Below are positions 16,565 through 24,219 of a stretch of 34,292 nt of DNA, one piece after another. The position numbers were made by a program, and so were the translations under genes. The notes beneath the pieces are model-generated. The model saw only the letters and a program-made list of their open reading frames with translations. It was not told the origin of the DNA and did no database searches. The first letter of the stretch is position 1. Every line of letters begins with the position of its first letter. Origin of the DNA: Lachnospiraceae bacterium (lineage in GTDB: Bacteria > Bacillota_A > Clostridia > Lachnospirales > Lachnospiraceae); contig QXWX01000074.1 of the NCBI GenBank assembly GCA_009911175.1, positions 1 through 34,292 on the forward strand, read 5' to 3'.

Positions 16565-16640
16565 AGAGAGCCGGTTTTACTGGCTCTTTGGAGGCGCCAT
16601 GCAGGCCGCCTGAAAGCAGACCGGGGATATACGATCGTAT
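16565..16640 (+). promoter_or_regulatory. Structured leader
   Basis: An 8-bp stem (16565-16572 with 16582-16589) is followed by GGAGG and a four-codon ORF (ATG at 16599), then the perfect 12-bp palindrome ATACGATCGTAT (16629-16640) just before the ribosome binding site. The palindrome could be an operator or could mask the ribosome binding site. Confidence 0.45.
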
Positions 16641-16664
16641 TTTTGAGAGGAACAGGTGATTAAG

Positions 16665-18263
16665 ATGGAAATTGACAAAATGTTCAACGTTAACGCAGAC
16701 TGCCAACCTGATCTGCATTACATGGTCGATATTACAGAACGCCTTCAAAAGATAAAAGAAATGGTAGATGCTGGTCAGTATTTTACCATCAACCGGGCCA
16801 GACAATATGGAAAGACAACGACACTCCAGGCATTGGGAGCGTTTTTAAAAAAGGATTATATCGTGGTGAGTCTGGATTTTCAAATGCTGGGTGCGGCAAA
16901 ATTTAAAGACGAAAATGTTTTTTCCGTTGCTTTTGCCAGACATTTTATTCGGGCGTTGGAAAGAGATGCAAGGATTGATCCCAGACAGACTATGCCCTTA
17001 AAGGAAGAGCTTAAAAAACACAAAACAGAACTGGAACTTCTGGAGCTATTTGAATTTTTAAGCGATATCTGCAGAGAGGCCCCAAAACCGGTCATCCTGC
17101 TTGTCGATGAGGTAGACAGTGCTTCGAACAACCAGGTTTTCCTGGATTTTCTTGCACAGCTTCGTGGATATTATATCAACAGGAAGAGTGTTGCGGCTTT
17201 CCACTCTGTGATCCTTGCCGGGATTTATGATGTGAAAAGCATAAAGAGAAAAATCCGTTCTGATGAGGAACAGAAGGTCAATAGTCCGTGGAATATTGCG
17301 GCAGATTTCCTGATAGATATGAGTTTTTCGGTAAAAGATATTATCGGAATGCTGAACGAATACGAGAAGGACCATCATACCAATATGGACGTCTGTCAGA
17401 TCGCAGGGCTGCTTCATGATTATACATCAGGGTATCCGTATCTGGTATCCAGGCTTTGTAAGCTTATGGATGAAAGGGTTGCCGGTGATGAATTATTTCC
17501 AGACAGGCAGAGCGCGTGGACGGAAGATGGATTTTTGAAGGCGGTCCGTATTTTATTATCTGAACCAAACACGTTGTTTGATTCGCTGCTCCATAAGTTA
17601 GAGGACTATCCGGAGTTGGATTCGATGCTCCGAAGCCTTCTCTTCCAGGGAAAAGAAATCTCCTATGTAATCGGAGTACGGTCGATTGAAGCTGCTCTGA
17701 TATTTGGCTTTGTAAAAATAAGGGACAATCTGGTACAAATCGCAAACCGGATATTTGAAACATTGCTGTATAATTTTTTCCTTGTATCCCCGGAAATGCA
17801 GCGGGAGGGGATCTGCGATGCCGCATGGAAAGACAAAAACCTCTTTATAGAAAACGGACGGTTGAATATGAAAAGGGTCATAGAGCGGTTTGTGATACAC
17901 TTTGATGACCTCTATGGGGATCTGGGAGAGAAATTTTATGAAGATGACGGACGGCGGTATTTTATGCTGTTTTTAAAGCCTGTAATTAACGGGCAGGGGA
18001 ACTGTTATGTGGAAGCCGAGACAAGAAACAGAGAGCGAACGGATCTGATTGTGGACTATCATGGAGAGCGTTTTATCATCGAAACCAAGGTCTGGTATGG
18101 ACCCGCAAGACATGCGGAGGGGGAACGGCAATTGTCAGATTATCTGGAGCATTACCATTTGAAAACAGGGTATATGGTGACATTTCAGTTTAATAAAAGA
18201 AAAGAAATCGGCGTCAAAGAAGTTGCTGTGGGAGATAAGGTGCTGGTGGAGGCCATTGTGTAG
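16665..18263 (+). CDS. AAA-like ATPase fused to PD-(D/E)XK nuclease domain
   Basis: A 532-aa protein of a family common in gut bacteria. The N-terminal P-loop reads RARQYGKTTTL (Lys50, Thr51), with Walker B VILLVDEVD near 145. The C-terminal nuclease domain has the metal-binding series RTDLIVDY ... FIIETKVW (Asp about 460, Glu-x-Lys about 473) followed by a conserved Gln-rich helix and YLEHYHL. It is complete, unlike the decayed relative at 31512-32252. ATG 16665 has AGG eight bases ahead; GTG 16656 after GAGAGG is an alternative start. The role is not established; mobile or defence association is commonly suggested for the family. Confidence 0.82.
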   Translation: MEIDKMFNVNADCQPDLHYMVDITERLQKIKEMVDAGQYFTINRARQYGKTTTLQALGAFLKKDYIVVSLDFQMLGAAKFKDENVFSVAFARHFIRALERDARIDPRQTMPLKEELKKHKTELELLELFEFLSDICREAPKPVILLVDEVDSASNNQVFLDFLAQLRGYYINRKSVAAFHSVILAGIYDVKSIKRKIRSDEEQKVNSPWNIAADFLIDMSFSVKDIIGMLNEYEKDHHTNMDVCQIAGLLHDYTSGYPYLVSRLCKLMDERVAGDELFPDRQSAWTEDGFLKAVRILLSEPNTLFDSLLHKLEDYPELDSMLRSLLFQGKEISYVIGVRSIEAALIFGFVKIRDNLVQIANRIFETLLYNFFLVSPEMQREGICDAAWKDKNLFIENGRLNMKRVIERFVIHFDDLYGDLGEKFYEDDGRRYFMLFLKPVINGQGNCYVEAETRNRERTDLIVDYHGERFIIETKVWYGPARHAEGERQLSDYLEHYHLKTGYMVTFQFNKRKEIGVKEVAVGDKVLVEAIV

Positions 18264-18362
18264 ATACGGAATGTCTGCCCCAGGCATCTTTTATCACTTT
18301 TCCATGCGCTTTGCCGGTTTGGCTGCGTGGCAGAAAGAAAACGGATTCAATAAAAAATGCCT

Positions 18363-18393
18363 TTGACTTTTCCCTTACGGTAACGTGTATACT
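18363..18393 (+). promoter_or_regulatory. MerR-type promoter of the decayed MerR gene
   Basis: TTGACT, 19 bp, TATACT, with the dyad TTACGGTAA centred in the spacer. The promoter looks intact although the gene behind it is broken. Confidence 0.75.
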
Positions 18394-18421
18394 GGTAAGA
18401 AAGAAAAGGTGGTGATTATCA

Positions 18422-18809
18422 GTGCTGTCTATTGGTGAGTTCTCAAAAATATACAGCGTGTCTGCCAAAACTCTCAGATATTATGCTGAAATAGGGCTGA
18501 TTCTGCCGAGTGAAATCAACCCGGAAAAGGGAAGAGATGAAAAAGCAATTACACGAACAGGAAAAGAGCTTGCATCAACTGGAATGCGACACGCATTTTG
18601 GGAAGTTAGTCGGAAGAATCAGAAAAGAACATTTAACGGTAACCAATCCGCCAATGGTTTTGTTTCACAGCAATGAGTTTACTCCATTGGGGTTAGATAC
18701 AGAATTTGCCGTTCCGATCAGGGAATGTGTAACTGGAACAAGGGATTTTAAGGCAGGGTTATGTCTGAAAACCGTTGTAAAGGACAGTTATCCGATTCGA
18801 AAGATATGA
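18422..18809 (+). pseudogene. Decayed MerR regulator with GyrI-like domain
   Basis: From GTG 18422 (site AAGGTGGTG) the frame gives a good MerR HTH, SIGEFSKIYSVSAKTLRYYAE, but leaves it near 18525. A second frame then continues the homologous protein: linker helix MKKQLHEQEKSLHQLEC, then GyrI-like effector-domain pieces (PPMVLFHSNEF, DTEFAVPIRECVTGTRDF). Compared with intact members of about 270 residues, parts of the dimerisation helix and the first half of the GyrI domain are missing. It ends at TGA 18807-18809. At least two deletions and one frameshift make a functional product very unlikely. Confidence 0.85.
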
Positions 18810-19364
18810 AAAACGGAGGCATTTCGCCATGATATTGCAAATCACTTGTCTGTACTTAATGGGCTGTTAAATCATGGAGAACTGGATGAAAGCAAAGCAT
18901 ACCTGAACAAGCTGAAAACGGTTTCAACTTCCCTGTCTTTTCCATACCAAACCGGCAATCCGGTAGTGGATATTTTGTTGAGTGGAAAATTGGGACTGGC
19001 AAAGGAAATTACAACAGAGATTTCTCTGTTACTGCCAAGGCCCTGTGGGATAGAAGATTTTGATCTGTGCGTGATTTTTGCATACGCTTTGGATAATGCA
19101 ATCAATGCGTGCCGGTTGACCGAGGGAGTAAAGTCAATTCGTATCAGCGGAGAGCGGCAGGGCGATTTCTATATGCTGGCATTTGAAAACACCTGTTTAG
19201 ATGAACCGTTGCCTCCAGCGGGAATCGGGCCTTCCTATATCAAATCGGTGGCGGAAAAATATTATGGTGCGATGCTGACAGAAAAAGTGGGACAGCGGTT
19301 TTTTTTGAATGTGCTGCTGAACATTTCAACAGGAAAAGGAACGTACCAAAGAAACTGGGAATAA
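18810..19364 (+). pseudogene. C-terminal remnant of an AgrC/LytS-like GHKL sensor kinase
   Basis: The frame opens with the H-box FRHDIANHLSVLNGLL (His at 18828-18830), followed by the ATP-binding region (FAYALDNAINACRL carries the N-box Asn). The whole membrane sensor half is missing, and no ATG precedes the H-box; TTG 18846 lies behind the catalytic histidine. The frame is the same as that of the preceding MerR remnant and is separated from it by one TGA, so a deletion has fused two genes. No LytTR partner follows. Confidence 0.82.
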
Positions 19365-19468
19365 GGAAGCCATTTCCTTTGGAAAAAATGATTTATAATA
19401 GGAGCCGGTTTAAGGAGAATTTCTTTTGGAAAATTAATAACAAGTGTTAACTAATAACATGTGTTTGA

Positions 19469-19959
19469 ACAATATGCAAGGGGCAGATCAGTGAAGATGA
19501 ATTCACGGCATATTCTGCTGCATTTGGAAGTAAAATTCGAACCACTCTGCACGCGGATCGGAGTACGGTAGGGGGACTGAACGCCCTTGTAAACGAGATG
19601 AAGGAGAATATTTCGAAGGGAATCGCCAATACTCCTGACAATCCGAAAACAAAACTTTTCGCAGGCGGAATAGAAGTGACGTGGAAAGAATGGATGAATA
19701 TGCAGAAGACGGGAGAGTACATCGACAATTTTTTAGATGCCGGAGGTTCGGGTACCTATAATACTTATGCCAACATAGGGATTGCGAGGGCCTATGTACA
19801 TAAATCAGGTCTGGGTCTTGCGGAAGATCAGGTAAAGGTTTTAAGTGAAGCGGTAGAAAAGAAGATAGACAGGAGCCGGGCTACGCAAGTTCTTATGTGT
19901 ATGGGAAAGAGAGAAATTCCAAGGCAGGGTTTCAGGCTATTTGGAATGGAACATATTAG
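19469..19959 (+). pseudogene. Frameshifted gene of unknown function
   Basis: An open frame without a start codon reads ISEDEFTAYSAAFGSKIR, then (from ATG 19598) TPDNPKTKLFAGG, TWKEWMNMQKTGEYIDNFLDAGG, split here, and LAEDQVKVLSEAVEKKID. Near 19860-19880 the sensible sequence moves to another frame, GYASSYVYGKERNSKAGF, and ends at TAG 19957-19959. The product would be soluble and mildly acidic. I do not recognise the family. The N-terminus is absent, so it is truncated as well as frameshifted. A 14-bp direct repeat (TAATAACAAGTGTT/TAATAACATGTGTT, 17-bp period) lies just before it. Confidence 0.6.
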
Positions 19960-19998
19960 GAAAAAGTGGATTTCACGACAGCCCCCTTCTTACGCTTC

Positions 19999-20044
19999 AA
20001 CTGCTCCAAGCACAGGATGCGTCCTGCTTTGGAGCAGTTCCTTT
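19999..20044 (+). terminator. Strong rho-independent terminator
   Basis: AACTGCTCCAAGCACAGGA pairs with TCCTGCTTTGGAGCAGTT (small internal asymmetry), followed by CCTTTTT. It ends the plus-strand graveyard transcript before the convergent HAD gene. Confidence 0.85.
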
Positions 20045-20049
20045 TTCGT

Positions 20050-20620
20050 TTATTCCTGAGCCACGAGCAGGTCTTCGAGCACATCCTCCACCGAGTCCGT
20101 CACATAGGTGGAATAGTAAGAGATACCCGGCGCGGAGTTGGACATGGCATAGCTGGTTCCCACGGTCTGCAGCATCTCCACATCGTTGTACTGGTCGCCG
20201 AACGCCATGCATTCCTCGGGCCGGATCTGCAGCACATCCAGGAGCTTCAACAGGGCAGTCCACTTTGATCTCCGAGCTGAACTTTGCCTTCAGATGGTGG
20301 AGATATTTGTCTATGATGTGGGGGCCGTCCTTTTTCACTTCGTCGATGGTCCGGCGGATCAGCTCGGGGGCGATCACCGTACGGAAGATTACGTTTCCTT
20401 TGTGAATGCAGATCGAGCCGTTTTCCGCGATATAGGAGATCTGATCCTTCACAGGCTTAAAAAGATTTACTTCATTATCATACTGGCGTCCGCTGGAAGC
20501 GACGAACACAATGCCTTTTTCCGTCAGCCTCCGAACCAGATCCAGGGCGCGGGGAGTCAGTTCCTGGGCCCCGTTCTGAAGTAGCGTCCCGTCCAGATCA
20601 CTTGCCACTAATTTTATCAT
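20050..20620 (-). pseudogene. Cof-type HAD phosphatase, internally deleted and frameshifted
   Basis: ATG 20620 (site AAAGGGATGG) starts MIKLVASDLDGTLL with the catalytic DxD motif, and the frame runs to about 20255 (SSEIKVDC). The C-terminal part resumes in another frame with LLKLLDVLQI and the second catalytic block ECMAFGDQYNDVEML, and ends at 20050. Compared with Cof hydrolases of about 270 residues, roughly 75 residues of the cap/core junction are missing at about 20250-20262. The original enzyme would have dephosphorylated sugar phosphates or FMN-like substrates. Confidence 0.88.
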
Positions 20621-20772
20621 ATGCTGCGCCATCCCTTTCAGAACAATGTGATTATTCACAGTCACTTCACACAAATGCGCAAAAACAGCGTTTTTGCCTT
20701 GCTATATTATGGCGCAGTTTTGTCTTCTTGTAAAGCAGTTTTTCATGAAAGGTCAAGAACCCCGTCCTCGGC

Positions 20773-20850
20773 GTTACTGTTCACACCCTTTGGGTGCTCC
20801 AGTAACAGTATCCAGCCCATTTTAAGTCGCCTTCGGCGAGGGGCTGGATA
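20773..20850. repeat. Twin-hairpin intergenic element
   Basis: Hairpin 1: GTTACTG (20773-20779) with CAGTAAC (20800-20806), plus an inner CACCC/GGGTG stem. Hairpin 2: TATCCAGCCC (20809-20818) with GGGCTGGATA (20841-20850), plus an inner TCGCC/GGCGA stem. The two are adjacent and lie between the broken HAD gene and the broken deiminase. They look like a REP-type element or a small structured RNA remnant; there is no T-tract. Confidence 0.6.
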
Positions 20851-20859
20851 TTATGGCAA

Positions 20860-21885
20860 GTGTTACTTTATTGGCCGGACGGAGGAAAGCCCGGACAGAG
20901 GGTATTGGTGGAAGTGGCAAAGGAGATCATCAAGCACGAAGCGCTGACCGTTTTCTGTTCCGCGGACCAGTATGAGAATGCCAGGGCGCGTCTTCCGGAG
21001 GAGGTCCGTGTGGTGGAGATGACGATTGACGATGCCTGGGCGCAGGACAAGGGACCTTTCTATGTAGTCAATGACGAAGGCGAGATGCGCGGTGTCACAT
21101 GGGGCTGGAACGCTTACGGCGGACTGGAAGGCGGACTGTATTTCCCGTGGAAACGCGATCAGGAATTTGCAACTAAGCTCCTTGACCTGGAAAATTATGA
21201 CCGCTATGACGCAAGAAATGTGGTTTTCGAGGGCGGAGCCATGCAGATCGACGGCGAAGGTACTTTGATTGTAACGGAAAACAGCGTCCTCAACCAGAAC
21301 CGGAATCCGAAGCTGACAAAAGAAGAGATCGAAGAATATTTTAAAGAATATATGGGACTGGAAAAAGTGATCTGGCTGAAAGACGGAATGGCGTTTGACG
21401 AGACAGACGGCCACATTGATGATGTCTGCTTCTTCGTCCGGCCCGGCGTTCTTGCCCTTTCCTGGACAGATGATCCGGAGAATCCCCAGTATCCCAATCT
21501 GAAAGCCGCTTATGATATTCTGAGCGAAGCTACAGACGCGAAGGGACGCAAATTTGAGATCCATAAGATTCCAATCCCCGCAGTGCTGCATATTTCCAAG
21601 GAGCAGAGCGAGGGCGTTGATATTTCCGAAAGCGCTTCTTCCCGTGAAGACGGGCTTCCGCTGGCTGTCACCTATATCAACAGCTACTTTGTGAACGGCG
21701 GCCTGCTTGTACCGCAGTATGACGATCTCATGGATGAAGTGGCCTGCAAGATTTTTAAAGAGATTATGCCGGAACGGGAGATCATCTAGATCTACACCAA
21801 GGAATGGTCCATGTGCGGCGGAAATATCCATTGCATGGCATTGCAGCAGCCGGATCCGGCAGCAATCGCAGCATTAAAAAAGTAA
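20860..21885 (+). pseudogene. aguA: Agmatine deiminase, lost N-terminus and premature stop
   Basis: The frame matches agmatine deiminase (agmatine to N-carbamoylputrescine): DDAWAQDKGPFYVVND, FEGGAMQIDGEGTLIVTE, DGHIDDVCFF and YINSYFVNGG are typical. It joins at YWP-DGGKPGQ, so the first 40-50 residues and the segment between WP and GGKP are gone, with no proper start or ribosome binding site. A TAG at 21787-21789 cuts the frame; translation beyond it restores the family C-terminus including GGNIHC with the catalytic cysteine, ending at TAA 21883. Both lesions should abolish activity. The next gene is an APC permease, probably its former transporter partner. Confidence 0.88.
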
Positions 21886-21937
21886 TAATGTACCTGCGGG
21901 GAGACTGAGCAGATACAAAATAGAGTGATTTTTTTCA

Positions 21938-21974
21938 GGGTGGTATGTCGGGGTATGACTACGGCATGCCGCCC
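21938..21974 (+). terminator. Hairpin between deiminase remnant and permease
   Basis: GGGTGGTATG pairs with CATGCCGCCC (two G-U pairs), 42 bp before the permease start. It could be a terminator or part of the permease leader. Confidence 0.4.
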
Positions 21975-22015
21975 ATTACTTTTCATATATGAATCTGGAA
22001 AGGAAGTGGAATAAC

Positions 22016-23392
22016 ATGGGAGAAACGCAGGAGAAAAAAGTAAGTCTGGTACAGACCATTTTATTTACAATATGCAGTGTCCTTGTATTGGATTCCCTGG
22101 CAGGGGCGCCCGCCTTTGCGGGAGTAAGATCCATTACAATGTGGCTCATTTTCGCAGTCATTTTTTTCATACCCTACGGCCTGCTGAACGCAGAGCTCGG
22201 CAGCACCTACCCGGACGCGGGCGGGATCACGTCATGGTGCACCTGCGCGTTCGGAGAGCATGTGGGGGTGCAGGTGGGCTGGTTTTACTGGATCAACGTG
22301 GCATTCTGGATGCCGGCGGTATTTCTGACCTTTGCGTACTGGCTCAGCTATACATTTTTCCCGGCCGCGTCCGTATGGGTGATCGCGGCCATTTCCCTGA
22401 TCATGAGCTGGCTCATCGTCTGGATCGGTTACCGCGGCGTGGAGCTTTCCGTGACTCTTACGTCCATTGCGTCAATCTGTAAAATGGCGATTCTCGTGAT
22501 CTTCGGAATCTTGGGCGCGGCCTATGTGATCAAGAACGGACCGGCAAATGCATTTACCATTGATGATTTTAAGATCACATCCATGAGCGATATGTCCTCC
22601 GGACTGGCGATCATCGTATACAATCTGCTTGGATTTGAGCTGATCGGTTCCATCGGCGATAAGATCGACAACCCGGAAAAAACAATCCCGAAAATGTCTA
22701 TCCTGGCCGGCGTTGCGATCACCGTCCTGTACGTGATCGGCACCTTCGGCATGCTGGCGGCGCTTCCGGCAGAAACGATCGATACCATGGACGGATTTTA
22801 CTATGCGCTGGAAGAGCTGTGCTCCGTGTTCGGCGCCGGCCAGAAGCCGATCCTGGGAATCCTGGTGATCGTGTCCTGCCTGACCCTGGTTTCCAACATG
22901 ATCTCCTGGACCCTGGGCGCAAATGAAAGCCTGATCGCGGCGGAGCTGGACAAACGGAACCGTTTTCTCGGCGCAAGGAGCAGATACGGCACCGCGGGAA
23001 ATCTCTACATCGTGATGGGAGTCCTTTCCACCGTGCTCCTGATCCTGAATTTCCTGCTGGGGAGTGAAGAGGCAAACGCCATTTTCTGGGACATCTTTTC
23101 CTTCAGCCTTGTGATCTTCATGATCCCTTATCTGGTGATGTTTGCGGCGGCAATCCGACTGCGCTACAGCGACGCAGAGAGAAAGCGCGTGTACAAGGTG
23201 CCGGGCGGCAACGCGGGGATGTGGGTCTGCGGGATCCTCTGCTTCGGCTGTATCTGCATCTGTCTGTACTATATGTTCGCGGACGACATCGCCGCAGGAA
23301 ATCGGTTTGCGTTGTGGGTAAAGATCATTGGAACGGTTCTTTCGGCGGCAGTGGGGGAATATCTGTACCGCGCCGGGGGGAAGAAGTGTTAG
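22016..23392 (+). CDS. APC-superfamily amino acid/polyamine permease
   Basis: A 458-aa integral membrane transporter with about 12 hydrophobic helices. The first helix carries the APC signature region (VLVLDSLAGAPAFAG), followed by ELGSTYPDAGGITSW and a conserved GFELIGSIGDKIDNPEKTIP segment, the helix 6/7 region of the family. Position after agmatine deiminase suggests an agmatine/putrescine or related exchanger, but substrate cannot be read from the sequence. ATG 22016 follows GGAAAGGAAGTGG; the longer frame has no site. It appears intact while its enzyme partner is broken. Confidence 0.9.
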   Translation: MGETQEKKVSLVQTILFTICSVLVLDSLAGAPAFAGVRSITMWLIFAVIFFIPYGLLNAELGSTYPDAGGITSWCTCAFGEHVGVQVGWFYWINVAFWMPAVFLTFAYWLSYTFFPAASVWVIAAISLIMSWLIVWIGYRGVELSVTLTSIASICKMAILVIFGILGAAYVIKNGPANAFTIDDFKITSMSDMSSGLAIIVYNLLGFELIGSIGDKIDNPEKTIPKMSILAGVAITVLYVIGTFGMLAALPAETIDTMDGFYYALEELCSVFGAGQKPILGILVIVSCLTLVSNMISWTLGANESLIAAELDKRNRFLGARSRYGTAGNLYIVMGVLSTVLLILNFLLGSEEANAIFWDIFSFSLVIFMIPYLVMFAAAIRLRYSDAERKRVYKVPGGNAGMWVCGILCFGCICICLYYMFADDIAAGNRFALWVKIIGTVLSAAVGEYLYRAGGKKC

Positions 23393-23464
23393 ATATCACA
23401 CCTTGGCCAGACGTGTCCCGGGAAAATCTGAAGCAGCAGATTACACAGCTGACATAAACACATT

Positions 23465-23509
23465 GCAGGCTTCAATCCACAATCTATTCGACTGTGAATT
23501 GAAGCCTGC
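23465..23509. terminator. Bidirectional terminator-like hairpin
   Basis: GCAGGCTTCAAT (23465-23476) and ATTGAAGCCTGC (23498-23509) are perfectly complementary, with an extra inner stem. It lies between convergent genes. Confidence 0.7.
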
Positions 23510-23550
23510 CGCATTTATTGGGCTCATGTAGAAACAGCTTCCTTAAAATT

Positions 23551-24219
23551 TCACGATGCAAGAATCCTTTTTTCTAATTCGCCAATGAAATATTGATAGC
23601 TGGGAGAAATATTTTCATGCAAACGCAAACATCTTCCTATTTTATCAGCCCATTCACATTTCGCGTCTCCAATCTCAGAATAATTTCCTACAGCTCTTTT
23701 TTTCAGCTTTAAATACCCCTGCGGATAGACAATATCCGCCAATACCTCCCATGTTTCGCAAATTGCATCCTGCTTATACTTTTTCATAAACTGCATCTTT
23801 GCATTGGGATACGCTTCCCGAATAGCCTGGGAATCACCTAACAGCCAGGCCTCCATCTCTTTTACTGCTATACAGAACACATAGTCACATAAGACGATAT
23901 TCGAAACCGCCACATTCTCTAATTGCTGCCTGAACTGCAGTACGTCTCTTTTATCGTTATCCAAAACGATGATCAATGCTGCCGATTCCATATTCTGCAG
24001 CACCTTGCTGAATCCCTTCATAAATGCAGGAAGGTCATTCAATAATTTTCCAGTCTTTCGCTCCCATACGCTCCCCTTTCTGCTCAAATGTCCAATCCCG
24101 CCAAAAAATTTTACATTCCAGATGATTTCTTTATCTCTATACTGCTCTGCTAATTTTTCCATAACATGATTCACTAATATACTTGTCGAACCATCCTCTA
24201 TCAAAAACTGAAAATACAT
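23551..24219 (-). CDS. DUF4276 protein (TOPRIM-like), partner of AAA ATPase
   Basis: A 222-aa soluble protein. An early acidic position (FLIEDGS, Glu8), an Asp pair in LIIVLDNDK (Asp87, Asp89) and the block AVKEMEAWLLGDS (Glu121, Glu123) match the DUF4276 pattern, whose fold is TOPRIM-like. Its ATG directly abuts the TAG stop of the ATPase gene (no gap), with GGAGGAA inside the ATPase gene's last codons, so the two are made together. An ATPase plus a separate TOPRIM-type effector recalls split OLD or PARIS-like arrangements. Nuclease activity is inference; a role as a nucleotide-processing or toxin domain is possible. Confidence 0.8.
   Translation of the reverse strand: MYFQFLIEDGSTSILVNHVMEKLAEQYRDKEIIWNVKFFGGIGHLSRKGSVWERKTGKLLNDLPAFMKGFSKVLQNMESAALIIVLDNDKRDVLQFRQQLENVAVSNIVLCDYVFCIAVKEMEAWLLGDSQAIREAYPNAKMQFMKKYKQDAICETWEVLADIVYPQGYLKLKKRAVGNYSEIGDAKCEWADKIGRCLRLHENISPSYQYFIGELEKRILAS

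Noticed and set aside
19997..20674. Reading the HAD gene as one complete protein of 225 residues
   Set aside because: After about 20255 the frame becomes low-complexity, while the conserved GDQYND block lies in another frame, so this is a pseudogene.
20863..21831. 322-codon minus-strand frame opposite the agmatine deiminase
   Set aside because: The plus strand carries the deiminase motifs on both sides of the stop codon; the minus frame has no recognisable content.
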